Below, one piece after another: positions 33,888 to 43,422 of a DNA stretch of 64,000 nt (position 1 is the stretch's first letter; the number at the start of each line of letters is the position of its first letter). The DNA comes from PALSA-243 sp049522755 (GTDB lineage: Bacteria; Acidobacteriota; Terriglobia; Bryobacterales; Bryobacteraceae): the NCBI GenBank assembly GCA_049522755.1, contig JBEKNN010000002.1, positions 35,181-99,180 on the forward strand, written 5' to 3'. Position numbers and translations under genes: made by a program. The notes beneath the pieces are model-generated. The model worked only from the letters and a program-made list of their open reading frames with translations. It did no database searches and was not told the origin of the DNA.

Positions 33888-34421
33888 TCAGGATCGCATA
33901 GATCCGGCTGTCATTTGAGGCTGGGCCTTCAATTCCTCAGCCTCAATCGAGCCGCACTTCTGCATGATCTGGCGCGCCTTCTTTTCACCCGCTTCGGTTA
34001 CACCGCGAACCGTCACCAGGGAACCGCCGCGCTTGACGCCCTCCTCGTAAAATGCGGCTTCTTCTTCGGAAACGCCATTGTCTCTCAGAAGTCCGATGAT
34101 GCCTCCGGCCCCGGCCCCGGCAACGATTCCGCCCATCGCAGCGGCAAGGGGTCCGGCGGCGAGAAATGGGCCCACGCCCGGAATTACCAGGAGGACCAGC
34201 CCCGCGGCGAGACCGATGGCGCTGCCCATGGCAACATCCTGCGGCATCTCCGATTCGGCGCCCGTGCCCTCGATAGGTCCTATCGCGGGAGTTTCATGGC
34301 CACGCGTATCTCCCGCTACAAAGCTTACCTGGTCGCGGTCGAGTCCGCTGGCGAGAAGCTGATTGTATGCTGTCTCTCCGTCTATTCGGGTACGGAAAAA
34401 TCCGGCAATTGTTTTAGTCAT
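33888..34421 (-). CDS. YflT-like general stress protein domain protein with glycine zipper
   Basis: 177 residues. Starts MTKTIAGFFRTRIDGETAYNQ, then LDRDQVSFVAGD, like its paralogue at 32812. The central hydrophobic stretch IGLAAGLVLLVIPGVGPFLA followed by AAMGGIVAGAGAGGIIG is a glycine-zipper-like membrane segment. The C-terminus GVSEEEAAFYEEGVKRGGSLVTV is conserved with the paralogue. Probably a membrane-associated stress protein; the biochemical role is unknown. Confidence 0.72.
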   Translation of the reverse strand: MTKTIAGFFRTRIDGETAYNQLLASGLDRDQVSFVAGDTRGHETPAIGPIEGTGAESEMPQDVAMGSAIGLAAGLVLLVIPGVGPFLAAGPLAAAMGGIVAGAGAGGIIGLLRDNGVSEEEAAFYEEGVKRGGSLVTVRGVTEAGEKKARQIMQKCGSIEAEELKAQPQMTAGSMRS

Positions 34422-34460
34422 AGCAATGAGAATTCAGCACGGCGAGGGCCACTCTGCATG

Positions 34461-34536
34461 TGGGACCGGCCTCCTGGCCGGTCAGCCCATGGAGCGCGCC
34501 TTCGGCGCGCAGACCGGCCGGGAGGCCGGTCCCACT
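34461..34536. repeat. Nested palindromic (REP/BIME-like) element
   Basis: Two 24-bp arms (34461-34484 and 34513-34536) are inverted copies with 23 of 24 matches. Each arm is itself a hairpin (GACCGGCC / GGCCGGTC), and the spacer contains a third one (GCGCGCC TTC GGCGCGC, about 34494-34510). It sits between the stress-protein and TPR genes. Only one copy occurs in this window, so dispersal in the genome is a prediction. Confidence 0.8.
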
Positions 34537-34548
34537 TAGTGCGAAAGC

Positions 34549-35547
34549 TCACCGAAGCGACATGCGTACTTGCGCCAGCGCATCCCGTGTCCGGCCGATC
34601 TGCGCGGCATCCTGCAAGTTATACAATTGCTCCATCGATAGCGCCCTGGTGAGCAATTCGTCCGCCTCGGCGTATTTCTTCTGGCGCATCCGCAGCAGGC
34701 CCAGGTTATTCTGCGCGATAGCCAGTTCTAACTCATCCGCAGGAGTCAGGCTGAGCAGATCGATGGCATGCTTCATGTTGCTCTCTGCGAGCCCAAGTTT
34801 GCCGTCATCCATCAAGGCCAACCCTTCCTGGCTGAGCAGTGAGGCATATCTTGGATCGGAGGTTGCGCCCAGGCGTTCCAGAATAGCGCGCGCCTTGCGA
34901 TAGAGTGGCAACGCACGGTCGTTCCGGCCTGCGACATAGTGAATCTGCGCCACATTCCGGTACATCATGGCGGATTCCGGCCCCTCCACGCCTTCCGCCT
35001 TCAGCGTTACTCTGAGCGCTTCCTCGGCGAGCGGCAAGGCCTCATCGGGCTTTCCCGCGCGCCGCCTGAGAGCGGAAAGCGCCGCTAGCGTGCTCCCCAG
35101 CTGAAGATCGGCCGGATATTTTTCACGCTCGATGGCCAGCGCTTCCGTCAGCAGCGCCTCCGCGCGCGGCATATCGCCAACCATCATCGAGACATTGCCC
35201 AAGGCGTTCAGATCGGCGGCGGTTCGAATGTGTTTAGGGCCAAGCGCGCGCCGGCTGAGCGTCAGCGACTCTTCAAAAATGCCCTTCCCTTCGAGCCACT
35301 TACCCTGCCCGCACATGGATTCCGCCAGGTTGAACAATTCGATGGAAAGGTGCGCTTCAAATTCCGGACCACGCGCGCGATAAATCCCGGCGGACTGCCG
35401 GTAATACTTTTCCGCTTCCACATAATCGCGCCGGTTCGCCGCTTCGAGTCCGCGTTTATTGAGCGCTATAGCCTCCTGGCCTTCCTGTGACGGATGAGCG
35501 AATGACAGCGACGCGAATAGGATAAGTAACAAACGGTAGGAATGCAC
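34549..35547 (-). CDS. Secreted TPR-repeat protein
   Basis: 332 residues with a signal peptide (MHSYRLLLILFASLSFAHPS) and about six tetratricopeptide repeats, e.g. ALNKRGLEAANRRDYVEAEK, DLNALGNVSMMVGDMPRAEA, MYRNVAQIHYVAGRNDRALP and AQNNLGLLRMRQKKYAEADE. The pattern resembles kinesin-light-chain-type TPRs (Sel1 is less likely). Such proteins act as protein-protein scaffolds; no enzymatic domain is present. It is divergent from the UPF0182 gene. Confidence 0.8.
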   Translation of the reverse strand: MHSYRLLLILFASLSFAHPSQEGQEAIALNKRGLEAANRRDYVEAEKYYRQSAGIYRARGPEFEAHLSIELFNLAESMCGQGKWLEGKGIFEESLTLSRRALGPKHIRTAADLNALGNVSMMVGDMPRAEALLTEALAIEREKYPADLQLGSTLAALSALRRRAGKPDEALPLAEEALRVTLKAEGVEGPESAMMYRNVAQIHYVAGRNDRALPLYRKARAILERLGATSDPRYASLLSQEGLALMDDGKLGLAESNMKHAIDLLSLTPADELELAIAQNNLGLLRMRQKKYAEADELLTRALSMEQLYNLQDAAQIGRTRDALAQVRMSLR

Positions 35548-35641
35548 TTCAATGCCTCAGTCGCGTAGACGAAGCATGTCATGTTCTGTCCCTAAGACAA
35601 CAAGTAAAATCTGGGGTCTTCGCAGGTGATACGCTTGGGGC

Positions 35642-38389
35642 ATGCCGCAGTATCGGATCGATCGCGGGCGCCGGCAGGACGGACCGCCGCGCCTTATCAT
35701 CACGCTCATCGTCGTCGTAATCGTGCTGTTGTTCGCCGCGCGCACCATAGCTTCCTATGTGATCGACGTGGAATGGTGGAAGGAGCTGGGTCAATTCGAT
35801 ACCTGGCTCAGCATGCTCACCTACAGCTTCGCGCCGTTGGCTGCCGCCACCTTGCTGGCTTTCGCGACGCTGTGGATTGCGCACGCACGCGCGCTGAAGT
35901 TCGCGGGGACGTCGCTGGGCGAGCATGGCCTGTACGCTAAGGCTTCCGCGCTGGGTCTGCTGCTTCTCGGCTACATTATCGCGGCCGCTTCCATCGACAA
36001 CTGGACTGTGGTGCGCTTCGCCGGATCGCGCGGGCTGGCTGCCTCGGCGGCCGGATGGCGCGACTCGGTCTTTCAGCAGCCACTCTCGTTTTACCTCTTC
36101 GATCTGCCTTTCTACAATCTTCTGCGCGGCTACGTGCTGGGGCTTGTGATTGTCGCGATTCTGGTCTATTGGATCGCGGCCCGCGGGTGGCAGCTGCGGT
36201 ATCGCATGTCGGAGCTGCGCAACATGCAGGAGCTGGACGCGTCTTTTCTCAAACTCGAAGGCGGCCTGGAATCGCGCTTCCTGCGCGGGGCCGCGGTAGT
36301 GCTGCTATTGGCGCTGGCGTGCCGTTTCTACCTGGAAAGGTACGAAATGGTCTATAACGAGCACGGCACGTTTCTGGTGGGCGTCGATTGGGTGGATCAG
36401 AATGTCGGATTGCCGCTGCAGTGGCTGCTGATTTTCTCTTGCATCGCCGCGGCCGCGCTGGTCTGGATGGGACGGCTCTTATGGGCGTCGTTCCTGGCTT
36501 TGTCTCTGGTGGTCAGTTTTGTGGTGCCCGGCATCGTTTCCGCGCTCTACGTGAAGCCCAATGAGATCTCGCTCGAGCGTCCATACGTGCAGACCCACAT
36601 TCACGCGACGCGCAGCGCGTACGGCATCGAACAGAATGTGCGCGAGGTGGAGTTCAAGGCGCAGCCTGAGGCATCCATCGACATCGCGCAGAATCAATCC
36701 ACGCTGGACAACGTACGCTTATGGGACACTCAGGCTTTTCACGATACCGTCACACAGATTCAGGCGCTACGGCCCTATTACACATTCCATGACAGTGATG
36801 TAGACCGTTACACCATCGATGGGGAATACCGGCAGGTACTGGTCGCTCCCCGCGAGCTCGATATCAGCCAGTTGCCCGCCGCGCGCGCCAGTTGGATCAA
36901 CCCCGCCTTTATTTACACGCACGGATACGGGTTGGTGCTCGCGCCGGTAGCCAAGATCACTCCCGATGGTCTTCCCGTGCTGCTGATTGACAATGCTCCC
37001 GCCGTGGTGAAAACCAAGAGTCTCTCACTGACCCGCCCGGAACTCTATTATGGCGAGGTGACGCATGAGCCCGTGTTCGTCAATACCGCGCAGGCGGAGT
37101 TCAACTACCCCTCCGGCGAAGATAACGTGCGTTCCAGGTACGAAGGGAAAGGCGGATTTCCCATCTCGTCGTTCCTCATGCGGATGGCCGCGGCCGTCCG
37201 CGAGGGCGAACCGAATATTCTGCTCACCGATTACTTCACCGCCAATAGCCGCATGATGATCCGGCGCCGCGTGCGCGAACGCCTGCAGGAACTGGCTGGA
37301 TTCCTTGAGTGGGACCCGGACCCCTACCTGGTAATCACCGACGCCGGCCGCCTGGTCTGGATGGTGGATGGCTACACCACATCCGATGCGCACCCTTACT
37401 CGCGCGCGGTGGACCTGGGCGACCTGGGGCGCGTCAACTATATACGCAACGCCGTGAAAGCCACCGTGGACGCCTATGACGGCGAAACCCATCTCTACGT
37501 TTTCGCGCCCGACGATCCGTTGATCGGCGCTTACCAGCGGCTTTTCTCGCATCTCTTCCTGCCGGCGTCCGAGATGCCCGCCGACTTGCGGAGGCACGCG
37601 CGCTATCCGGAGACTCTGTTCCGCGTACAGGCCGAGATTTACCGCACTTATCACATGCTCGATCCGCAATCCTTCTATAACAAGGAGGACCTGTGGGACC
37701 TGGCGCGCCGCGGCGCGGGGCAGAACGGCGGATCCGAATCGGAGACGCCCACATTCGTTGTCGCCTCGCTGCCCGGCGAGAAACAGGCCGAGTTCCTGCT
37801 GATGACGCCTTTCACGCCTCGCGGCAAGGATAACCTGATCGGCCTGATGGCGGCGCGCTGCGACGGGCCGCATCTGGGCGAAGTGGTGGTGCTGATGCTG
37901 TCGAAGCAGGAGTTGATTTTCGGGCCGATGCAGATCGCCGCCCGCATCAATCAGGATCAAACCATTTCGAAGGACCTGACGCTCTGGAACCAGCAAGGCT
38001 CGCAGGTGTTGCGCGGCCAGACGTTGGTGCTGCCGGTGGGCAACACGTTCCTATACGTGGACCCCATCTATATCCAAGCCACCGAGGCGCGCATGCCGCA
38101 GTTGAAGAAAGTGGTTCTGGCGGTGGGCAACCGGCTGATCTACAAGGATACCTACGAAGAGGCGCTGGCCGCGCTTGCGGGCGGCAACCCGCCTCCGCCG
38201 CAGACGCCAACCGCGGCCGTCGCGGCGCTGAGCGCTCCATCGGCGGCGGCTCCTGTAACCCCTGGTGCAGAAGCCCGGCTGCAGCGCATTCGCGACCATT
38301 TGCGAAAATACAATGAGTTGGCCGCGCAAGGCCGGTGGGCGGAAGCCGGCAAGGAATTGGAGGCGGTTGAAGCGGAGGTGAAGCAATAA
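35642..38389 (+). CDS. UPF0182 family membrane protein
   Basis: 915 residues. Seven predicted membrane segments occupy about 1-310 (for example LIITLIVVVIVLLFAARTIA, ending FLALSLVVSFVVPGIVSALY), followed by a large soluble domain with the conserved stretches LERPYVQTHIHATRSAYGI, WVDQNVGLPLQWLL and YPSGEDNVRSRYEGKGGFPI typical of UPF0182. The C-terminus has a Pro/Ala-rich linker and a short helical tail (about 855-915). Function is unknown for the family. The ATG codon lies just after TACGCTTGGGGC; no strong ribosome-binding site. Confidence 0.92.
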   Translation: MPQYRIDRGRRQDGPPRLIITLIVVVIVLLFAARTIASYVIDVEWWKELGQFDTWLSMLTYSFAPLAAATLLAFATLWIAHARALKFAGTSLGEHGLYAKASALGLLLLGYIIAAASIDNWTVVRFAGSRGLAASAAGWRDSVFQQPLSFYLFDLPFYNLLRGYVLGLVIVAILVYWIAARGWQLRYRMSELRNMQELDASFLKLEGGLESRFLRGAAVVLLLALACRFYLERYEMVYNEHGTFLVGVDWVDQNVGLPLQWLLIFSCIAAAALVWMGRLLWASFLALSLVVSFVVPGIVSALYVKPNEISLERPYVQTHIHATRSAYGIEQNVREVEFKAQPEASIDIAQNQSTLDNVRLWDTQAFHDTVTQIQALRPYYTFHDSDVDRYTIDGEYRQVLVAPRELDISQLPAARASWINPAFIYTHGYGLVLAPVAKITPDGLPVLLIDNAPAVVKTKSLSLTRPELYYGEVTHEPVFVNTAQAEFNYPSGEDNVRSRYEGKGGFPISSFLMRMAAAVREGEPNILLTDYFTANSRMMIRRRVRERLQELAGFLEWDPDPYLVITDAGRLVWMVDGYTTSDAHPYSRAVDLGDLGRVNYIRNAVKATVDAYDGETHLYVFAPDDPLIGAYQRLFSHLFLPASEMPADLRRHARYPETLFRVQAEIYRTYHMLDPQSFYNKEDLWDLARRGAGQNGGSESETPTFVVASLPGEKQAEFLLMTPFTPRGKDNLIGLMAARCDGPHLGEVVVLMLSKQELIFGPMQIAARINQDQTISKDLTLWNQQGSQVLRGQTLVLPVGNTFLYVDPIYIQATEARMPQLKKVVLAVGNRLIYKDTYEEALAALAGGNPPPPQTPTAAVAALSAPSAAAPVTPGAEARLQRIRDHLRKYNELAAQGRWAEAGKELEAVEAEVKQ

Positions 38390-38477
38390 GACGTGGAGCA
38401 ATAAGAAGCAAAGCAATAATTGCGGGACTGTACGCCGCCGGCGGATTTCGACCCTCTGCGCCGATGCGGGCGCGCCC

Positions 38478-40910
38478 TCATTCGTAGCGCAATGCTACCA
38501 TCGGATCGACTCGCGCCGCCCGCCGCGCGGGAATGTAGATTGCCAGTAAAGCCACGCCTGTCAGCAGCGCCGACGCCGCGGCGAAGGTGAGCGGGTCGGT
38601 CGCCGTGATGCCATAGACGTAGCCCGCCATCACGCGACTCAAAAGCAGCGCACCGGCCAATCCCAGCGCCACGCCGAGCACCGTCACGCTGAGCCCCTCC
38701 CGCAAAAGCAGGCGCAGCATCTCGCGGCGGCTCGCGCCCAGCGCCATGCGGATGGCCATTTCCTTGGTGCGCCTGCTGACCGTGTAAGACATCACACCGA
38801 AGATGCCCACCGCGGCGAGCGCCAGCGCCAGCGCCGAGAACATCCACAGCAGCGTCATCGGGAACCGGATTGCGCCGTAAGTCTGGGATACCACGTCGCT
38901 CATCGTCTCAATGTCGTTCACGGGCTGCTCCTTGTCGAGCGACCGCAAGGCGTCGCGCACGGCCGGCATCACGCTCATCGGCGGCACGGCAGATCGCACA
39001 ACCAGAAACACCGACGGCATCGGGTTTTGCGCGAAAGGCACATAAATGGCGGGCTCGGGGCGCCACAGGTTATCGCTTCGCACATCCTTCACCACGCCTA
39101 CGATCTCGAGCGGCTGGGCCGGGCCGGAATTCTTGCCTGAGTAGACGCGAGCCAGCAGCGTGAGCTGGCTCCCCACCGGATTGGATTGCGGCCAGTAGCG
39201 CCGCGCCACCGTTTCACTGATGAGGGCGACCGGCGTTCCCGCCTGGTTGTCGCGCTCTGTGAATCCGCGCCCTGCTACCAGGCGCGTTCCCATGGCCGCC
39301 AGAAACTGCGGCGTCACGATCTTATAGCTCGCCGTCGGCTCCTGCCCCGGCGCCGCCGGCGCCTGTCCTTGCCGCTGGAAGAAAACGGTGGATCCGCCGC
39401 CTTGTGCTCCCGCGGCCGTCACGCCGGGCAGGTTCTCGATGCTCTGTAGCAGGTCCCGGTAGAAAACTGCTTGTCGCGACGCCGTCCCATACCTGTAATC
39501 GGGCAGAGTGAGCCACATCGTGACGACGTTTGTGGGGTCGATGCCGAGGTCGACATTCACCAGTTCCACGAAGGTCCGCACCAGCAGGCCGGCGCCAGTC
39601 AATAAGACCAGCGCGAGCCCCATCTCGCAAACCACCAGCGCGTTGCCGAGACGACGCCGGCCGGATTCGGTAGTGGCGCTCAGGCCGCTCTCCCTCAGTG
39701 TCTGGCTCAATCCGGTCTTCGAAGCTGCCCAGGATGGCGCCAGGCCGAAGATCACTCCCGTTACCAGCGCGATCCCCAAGCTGAATGCCAGAACACGCCA
39801 ATCGATATCGATCACCTTAGCGTTCGGAAGACTCAAGTGATAGCGGGTCATCGCAAGCGTGAGCAGGCGATCTGCCGCGTAAGCCAGCAGCAGCCCCAGC
39901 GCTCCACCGCAAAAGGCCAGCAACAGGCTTTCGGTGAGTAGCTGCGCGATCAGCCGCCGCCGCGTGGCGCCGATGGCGACGCGAATGGCGATCTCGCGCC
40001 TTCTTCCAGCGGCGCGCGCCAGCAGCAGGTTGGCCACGTTCACACACGCGATCAGCAGCACCAGCATCACCGCGCCCAGCATGATCATCAGCGGCGTCTG
40101 CATTTGCCGGTGATAGGCGGCGTGCAGCGGCTCGACTTTGATCCCCCAGCCTTTGTTGGCTTCGGGATATTTCGCTGCCAGGGCGTCGGCCAACGCGTTC
40201 ATCGCGGCCTGCGACTGCGCAATGCTCAAGCCGGGTTGGAGGCGCGCCTGGGTTTGCAGATCCCGCGAAGTGGCGCGCCCGCCTTCACTGCGCTCTTCCG
40301 GCGTCAACACCAGCGGAACGAAGACATCCCGCTCCTGGTCCCAGGTGAAGCGGAAGGTCGCCGGCATTACCCCAACGATGGTGTAGCGACTCTGGTCGAG
40401 CTCGATGCTCTTGCCCAAAATGTGGGGATCCGCGCCGTAGCGCATCTGCCAAAGACGATGGCCAATCACGGCCACCCGATCGTGGCCCGCTTCCATTTCC
40501 TCGCGCGTCAGAAAGCGCCCCTTTAGCGGGGGCACGCCGAACATCGGCAGCAGTTCGGCTGAAGCCTGGATACCGCCGACGCTTTCCGGCCGATTCCCTT
40601 CCGTGACGTTGAAACCCCTCCAGCGATAGTAGGCGACGTACTGGAAGACCCCGGTCTTGGCGATATCCGCGATGGTGGGGGCCGAGACGCCCGTTTGAAT
40701 ATAGCCCTCGCCCGCCTGGTTCCGCCACTGCCCAAGCCCCACCAGTTGCTCCGCCTCCGGATAAGGCAGCGGGCGCAGCAGCACGGCATCGACCAGGCTG
40801 AAAATGGCGGCGTTGGCCCCGATTGCCAGCGCCAGCGTGAGCACGGCCACGGCCGTAAAGCCTGGATTCTTGGCCAACACCCGTAGGCCATAGCGTACGT
40901 CTTGCAGCAT
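38478..40910 (-). CDS. ABC transporter permease of the ADOP (duplicated orphan permease) type
   Basis: 810 residues: TM1 (VAVLTLALAIGANAAIFSLV), a MacB-like periplasmic domain, three TMs forming an FtsX domain, then a second periplasmic domain and FtsX domain ending PARRAARVDPMVALRYE. The RREIAIRVAIGATRRRL and TKEMAIRMALGASRREM loops show the duplication. These permeases are expanded in Acidobacteriota, usually without an adjacent ATPase gene, and none is adjacent here. Probably MacB-like export or envelope function. Confidence 0.92.
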   Translation of the reverse strand: MLQDVRYGLRVLAKNPGFTAVAVLTLALAIGANAAIFSLVDAVLLRPLPYPEAEQLVGLGQWRNQAGEGYIQTGVSAPTIADIAKTGVFQYVAYYRWRGFNVTEGNRPESVGGIQASAELLPMFGVPPLKGRFLTREEMEAGHDRVAVIGHRLWQMRYGADPHILGKSIELDQSRYTIVGVMPATFRFTWDQERDVFVPLVLTPEERSEGGRATSRDLQTQARLQPGLSIAQSQAAMNALADALAAKYPEANKGWGIKVEPLHAAYHRQMQTPLMIMLGAVMLVLLIACVNVANLLLARAAGRRREIAIRVAIGATRRRLIAQLLTESLLLAFCGGALGLLLAYAADRLLTLAMTRYHLSLPNAKVIDIDWRVLAFSLGIALVTGVIFGLAPSWAASKTGLSQTLRESGLSATTESGRRRLGNALVVCEMGLALVLLTGAGLLVRTFVELVNVDLGIDPTNVVTMWLTLPDYRYGTASRQAVFYRDLLQSIENLPGVTAAGAQGGGSTVFFQRQGQAPAAPGQEPTASYKIVTPQFLAAMGTRLVAGRGFTERDNQAGTPVALISETVARRYWPQSNPVGSQLTLLARVYSGKNSGPAQPLEIVGVVKDVRSDNLWRPEPAIYVPFAQNPMPSVFLVVRSAVPPMSVMPAVRDALRSLDKEQPVNDIETMSDVVSQTYGAIRFPMTLLWMFSALALALAAVGIFGVMSYTVSRRTKEMAIRMALGASRREMLRLLLREGLSVTVLGVALGLAGALLLSRVMAGYVYGITATDPLTFAAASALLTGVALLAIYIPARRAARVDPMVALRYE

Positions 40911-41055
40911 GGTCCTTATCGCCTCACTTGATGGTATCGCTGCTTTTGACCTGAGCGGAGACGGGCGATATGCTTGCGCGTGGTGGCTCGCCGTGAGTCG
41001 CGCGCCGCGGCGCCTGGCAGGCGCGAATCATTCCTTCAACGGCGATCGAGGCGCC

Positions 41056-43290
41056 TCATTCGCCGCTCGCCATCGCTGGTGCGCCACGTGCAGCGGAGAG
41101 CCCCCCGGGCCACCAGTTCCAATCGCCTGCAATGCGAAGAAGCGCAGGTCCGATCACAATGCGAACCAGCGTCGCGTCAATAAACACGGCTACCGCCAGC
41201 GTAAATCCGAGCATCTTAACCACCAGGAAGTTTCCGAAGGTAAATGCCGCGAATACCACAATCATGATCGCAGCGGCGCTCGTAATCAGACCCGCGGTTC
41301 TGGCCAGCCCCTCGGGGATTGCATCCATTTCACTCAGCCCGCTCCTCCTCGCTTCGAGGACTCGGGCGACCAGGAACACCTCGTAGTCCATGCTCAGGCC
41401 GAAGACAATGGCAAAGGCGACTATGGGCACAATGGGGAATATGCTACCCGTTGCCTCACGAACTCCCAGGAAGCTACTACCGTGTCCGTCCTGAAAGACT
41501 AATACCAATGCTCCGAAGGAGGCCGCAACCGAGAGCAAGTTCAGAACGATGGCCTTCACGGCGGCGAACAGCGATCGGAATCCGCCAAGCAGCGCCAGCA
41601 GCGTCCCGCCTACCACTAGAGCCGTCACCGAAGCAAACCGGTCCACGACAATCGTCTGATAATCGGCATTCAGCGCCGGGATACCTCCAACGCGCAGCGT
41701 GGCGCCGGGTATTCCCGTGAGAGCTGCCGCGCCGGTTTTCCGGAGCTCACGCACCCAGTTGACCTGATCGCGCAAGGAAACGGAAGCCGCGGGTAACACC
41801 TCAAGCAGCGCCGCCCGTCCGTCGCGGCTCAGGAACGTTCGACGCGTCTCGCGCGAGAGGTTGTCGAGGGAAGACCGGTTGCCCTCCGCCATCGTCGTGA
41901 TCGATATCACGCGGCCGGCGCGAGGGTCGCTCGCGAGCCGCTTGGTGAAACGATCGAGGGTATTCCAGCCGGAGTCCGTTTGCGCGATAGAATCCGTGGG
42001 CAGTTCGAGAATCACGCGCAGCGAGTAAACAATGCCAGCCCGGTCCATGTGTTCCAGGGTGTGAAGCGCGTGAACCGATTCCGCCGCCGCCGGAAGCCAA
42101 TCCCCTTTGGGGACGCTGGTATCGAGCCGCGCGGCCTGCGAGGCGAGCAGAACCAAGGGCGCGCCTGCCAGAAAGATGGCTAGCCAGGAATGGGCGACAA
42201 TCACCTTCCCCCAATGCCTCCAGCGGTTTCCCGTGTGTGCGGCCCGACTCGCATCCAACCGCGCAAGAAAGGGCAGCCGGCCCGTATTAATGCGCGGACC
42301 GAGAAGTGCCAGAACTGCCGGAACGACCGTATTTGTCAGCAACACGCTCATTCCCACCACCAGGAATCCCGCGATGCCGATCGAACGGACTTCGCTGATG
42401 GGAACCGTCAAGAGGACTAGAAATCCGATGGCTACCGTCGAGGCTGAAATCAAGAGCGTATGACCTGCCTGACGCGCCGCGATGACAGAGGCTGTGAGTC
42501 CCTTGTGCCCGGCGGAAACCGCTTCCCGGAAGCGGCTGACCATCAGGAGCGCGTAGTCGATTCCCAAGCCTAGCCCAAGCATCGCAGCCAAATTCTGAAC
42601 CAGAATGGATAAGTGCCAATGCAGGGCAATGAATCCTGCAATCGCCAGAGTGGTTGCGATGGCAAGCTGGCCAGCGGCTACTGGAATCAGGGCCGCCACT
42701 AAGCTTCCGAAAGCCAACAGCAGAAGTGCGAGCGTTGCAGGAATCACCAGAGTTTCAGCGTGTTGTACGTCATCGGAGCTGGCTTTCCGAATATCGAAAT
42801 TAAGCGGCGTCTCGCCCGTCAGTTCGAGCTTCACCGCCGGATAACGACCCCGCAATTGTTTTTGAAGAGAGTTTGCCCGCTCGTGAAGCTTAGGGACAAG
42901 CGATTCGACGGGACCATCGGTCGAGGCGAGTCCCACCAGAACAAAGGTTCCTCCTCCCCTGCCCAGGAAAATCGGATCGCGAAAATCGAGACGGGAAACG
43001 ACTCCGGACACGCCGGGCTCCTCTTTCAATCCCTCCTCAATGGTCGCTAAGGCTTGCTCGCCCTCCTCCGAATCCGCAGGCGGGAGTCCCTGAATCACCA
43101 GGACCACGCGGTCGACAAAAGGCGAACGAAAACGCGTCGCTAACTCCTGCGCGACGGTCTCCGCTTCGCTGCCTTCGATGCGGGTTGCGGTCTCCAGATG
43201 GCGCTCGGCGTGAAAGGAAAATGGAATAAGCGCAAGGACGGCGGCAAGCACTACCCCGGCCAGCCAGAAACGCACATGCACGAGGTTCAT
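41056..43290 (-). CDS. MMPL/RND-superfamily transporter
   Basis: 744 residues with 12 predicted membrane helices in two RND-like halves. Each half has a large extracytoplasmic loop after TM1 and TM7. The LGLGIDYALLMVSRFREAV and FGLSMDYEVFLVARVLEAR segments are the conserved MMPL TM4/TM10 motifs with the proton-relay Asp-Tyr. Family members export lipids or hydrophobic compounds. It is not next to the acyl-ligase locus (one gene lies between), so a link with that locus is only possible. Confidence 0.88.
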   Translation of the reverse strand: MNLVHVRFWLAGVVLAAVLALIPFSFHAERHLETATRIEGSEAETVAQELATRFRSPFVDRVVLVIQGLPPADSEEGEQALATIEEGLKEEPGVSGVVSRLDFRDPIFLGRGGGTFVLVGLASTDGPVESLVPKLHERANSLQKQLRGRYPAVKLELTGETPLNFDIRKASSDDVQHAETLVIPATLALLLLAFGSLVAALIPVAAGQLAIATTLAIAGFIALHWHLSILVQNLAAMLGLGLGIDYALLMVSRFREAVSAGHKGLTASVIAARQAGHTLLISASTVAIGFLVLLTVPISEVRSIGIAGFLVVGMSVLLTNTVVPAVLALLGPRINTGRLPFLARLDASRAAHTGNRWRHWGKVIVAHSWLAIFLAGAPLVLLASQAARLDTSVPKGDWLPAAAESVHALHTLEHMDRAGIVYSLRVILELPTDSIAQTDSGWNTLDRFTKRLASDPRAGRVISITTMAEGNRSSLDNLSRETRRTFLSRDGRAALLEVLPAASVSLRDQVNWVRELRKTGAAALTGIPGATLRVGGIPALNADYQTIVVDRFASVTALVVGGTLLALLGGFRSLFAAVKAIVLNLLSVAASFGALVLVFQDGHGSSFLGVREATGSIFPIVPIVAFAIVFGLSMDYEVFLVARVLEARRSGLSEMDAIPEGLARTAGLITSAAAIMIVVFAAFTFGNFLVVKMLGFTLAVAVFIDATLVRIVIGPALLRIAGDWNWWPGGLSAARGAPAMASGE

Positions 43291-43422
43291 GATGTCATGC
43301 CAAATCGTTACAAGTCAAATTTGTATGGTGGTTTGCTTACGATACGCCTTACAGCGCTCGCCTGGCGTCCAGCCGAATCTGCGAAAATTGATTGAAGATT
43401 CCATCGGTTCTTAAGAGGACTT

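Noticed and set aside
37025..37996. Leftward 323-codon frame antisense to UPF0182
   Set aside because: Arises from codon bias of the sense gene; no support.
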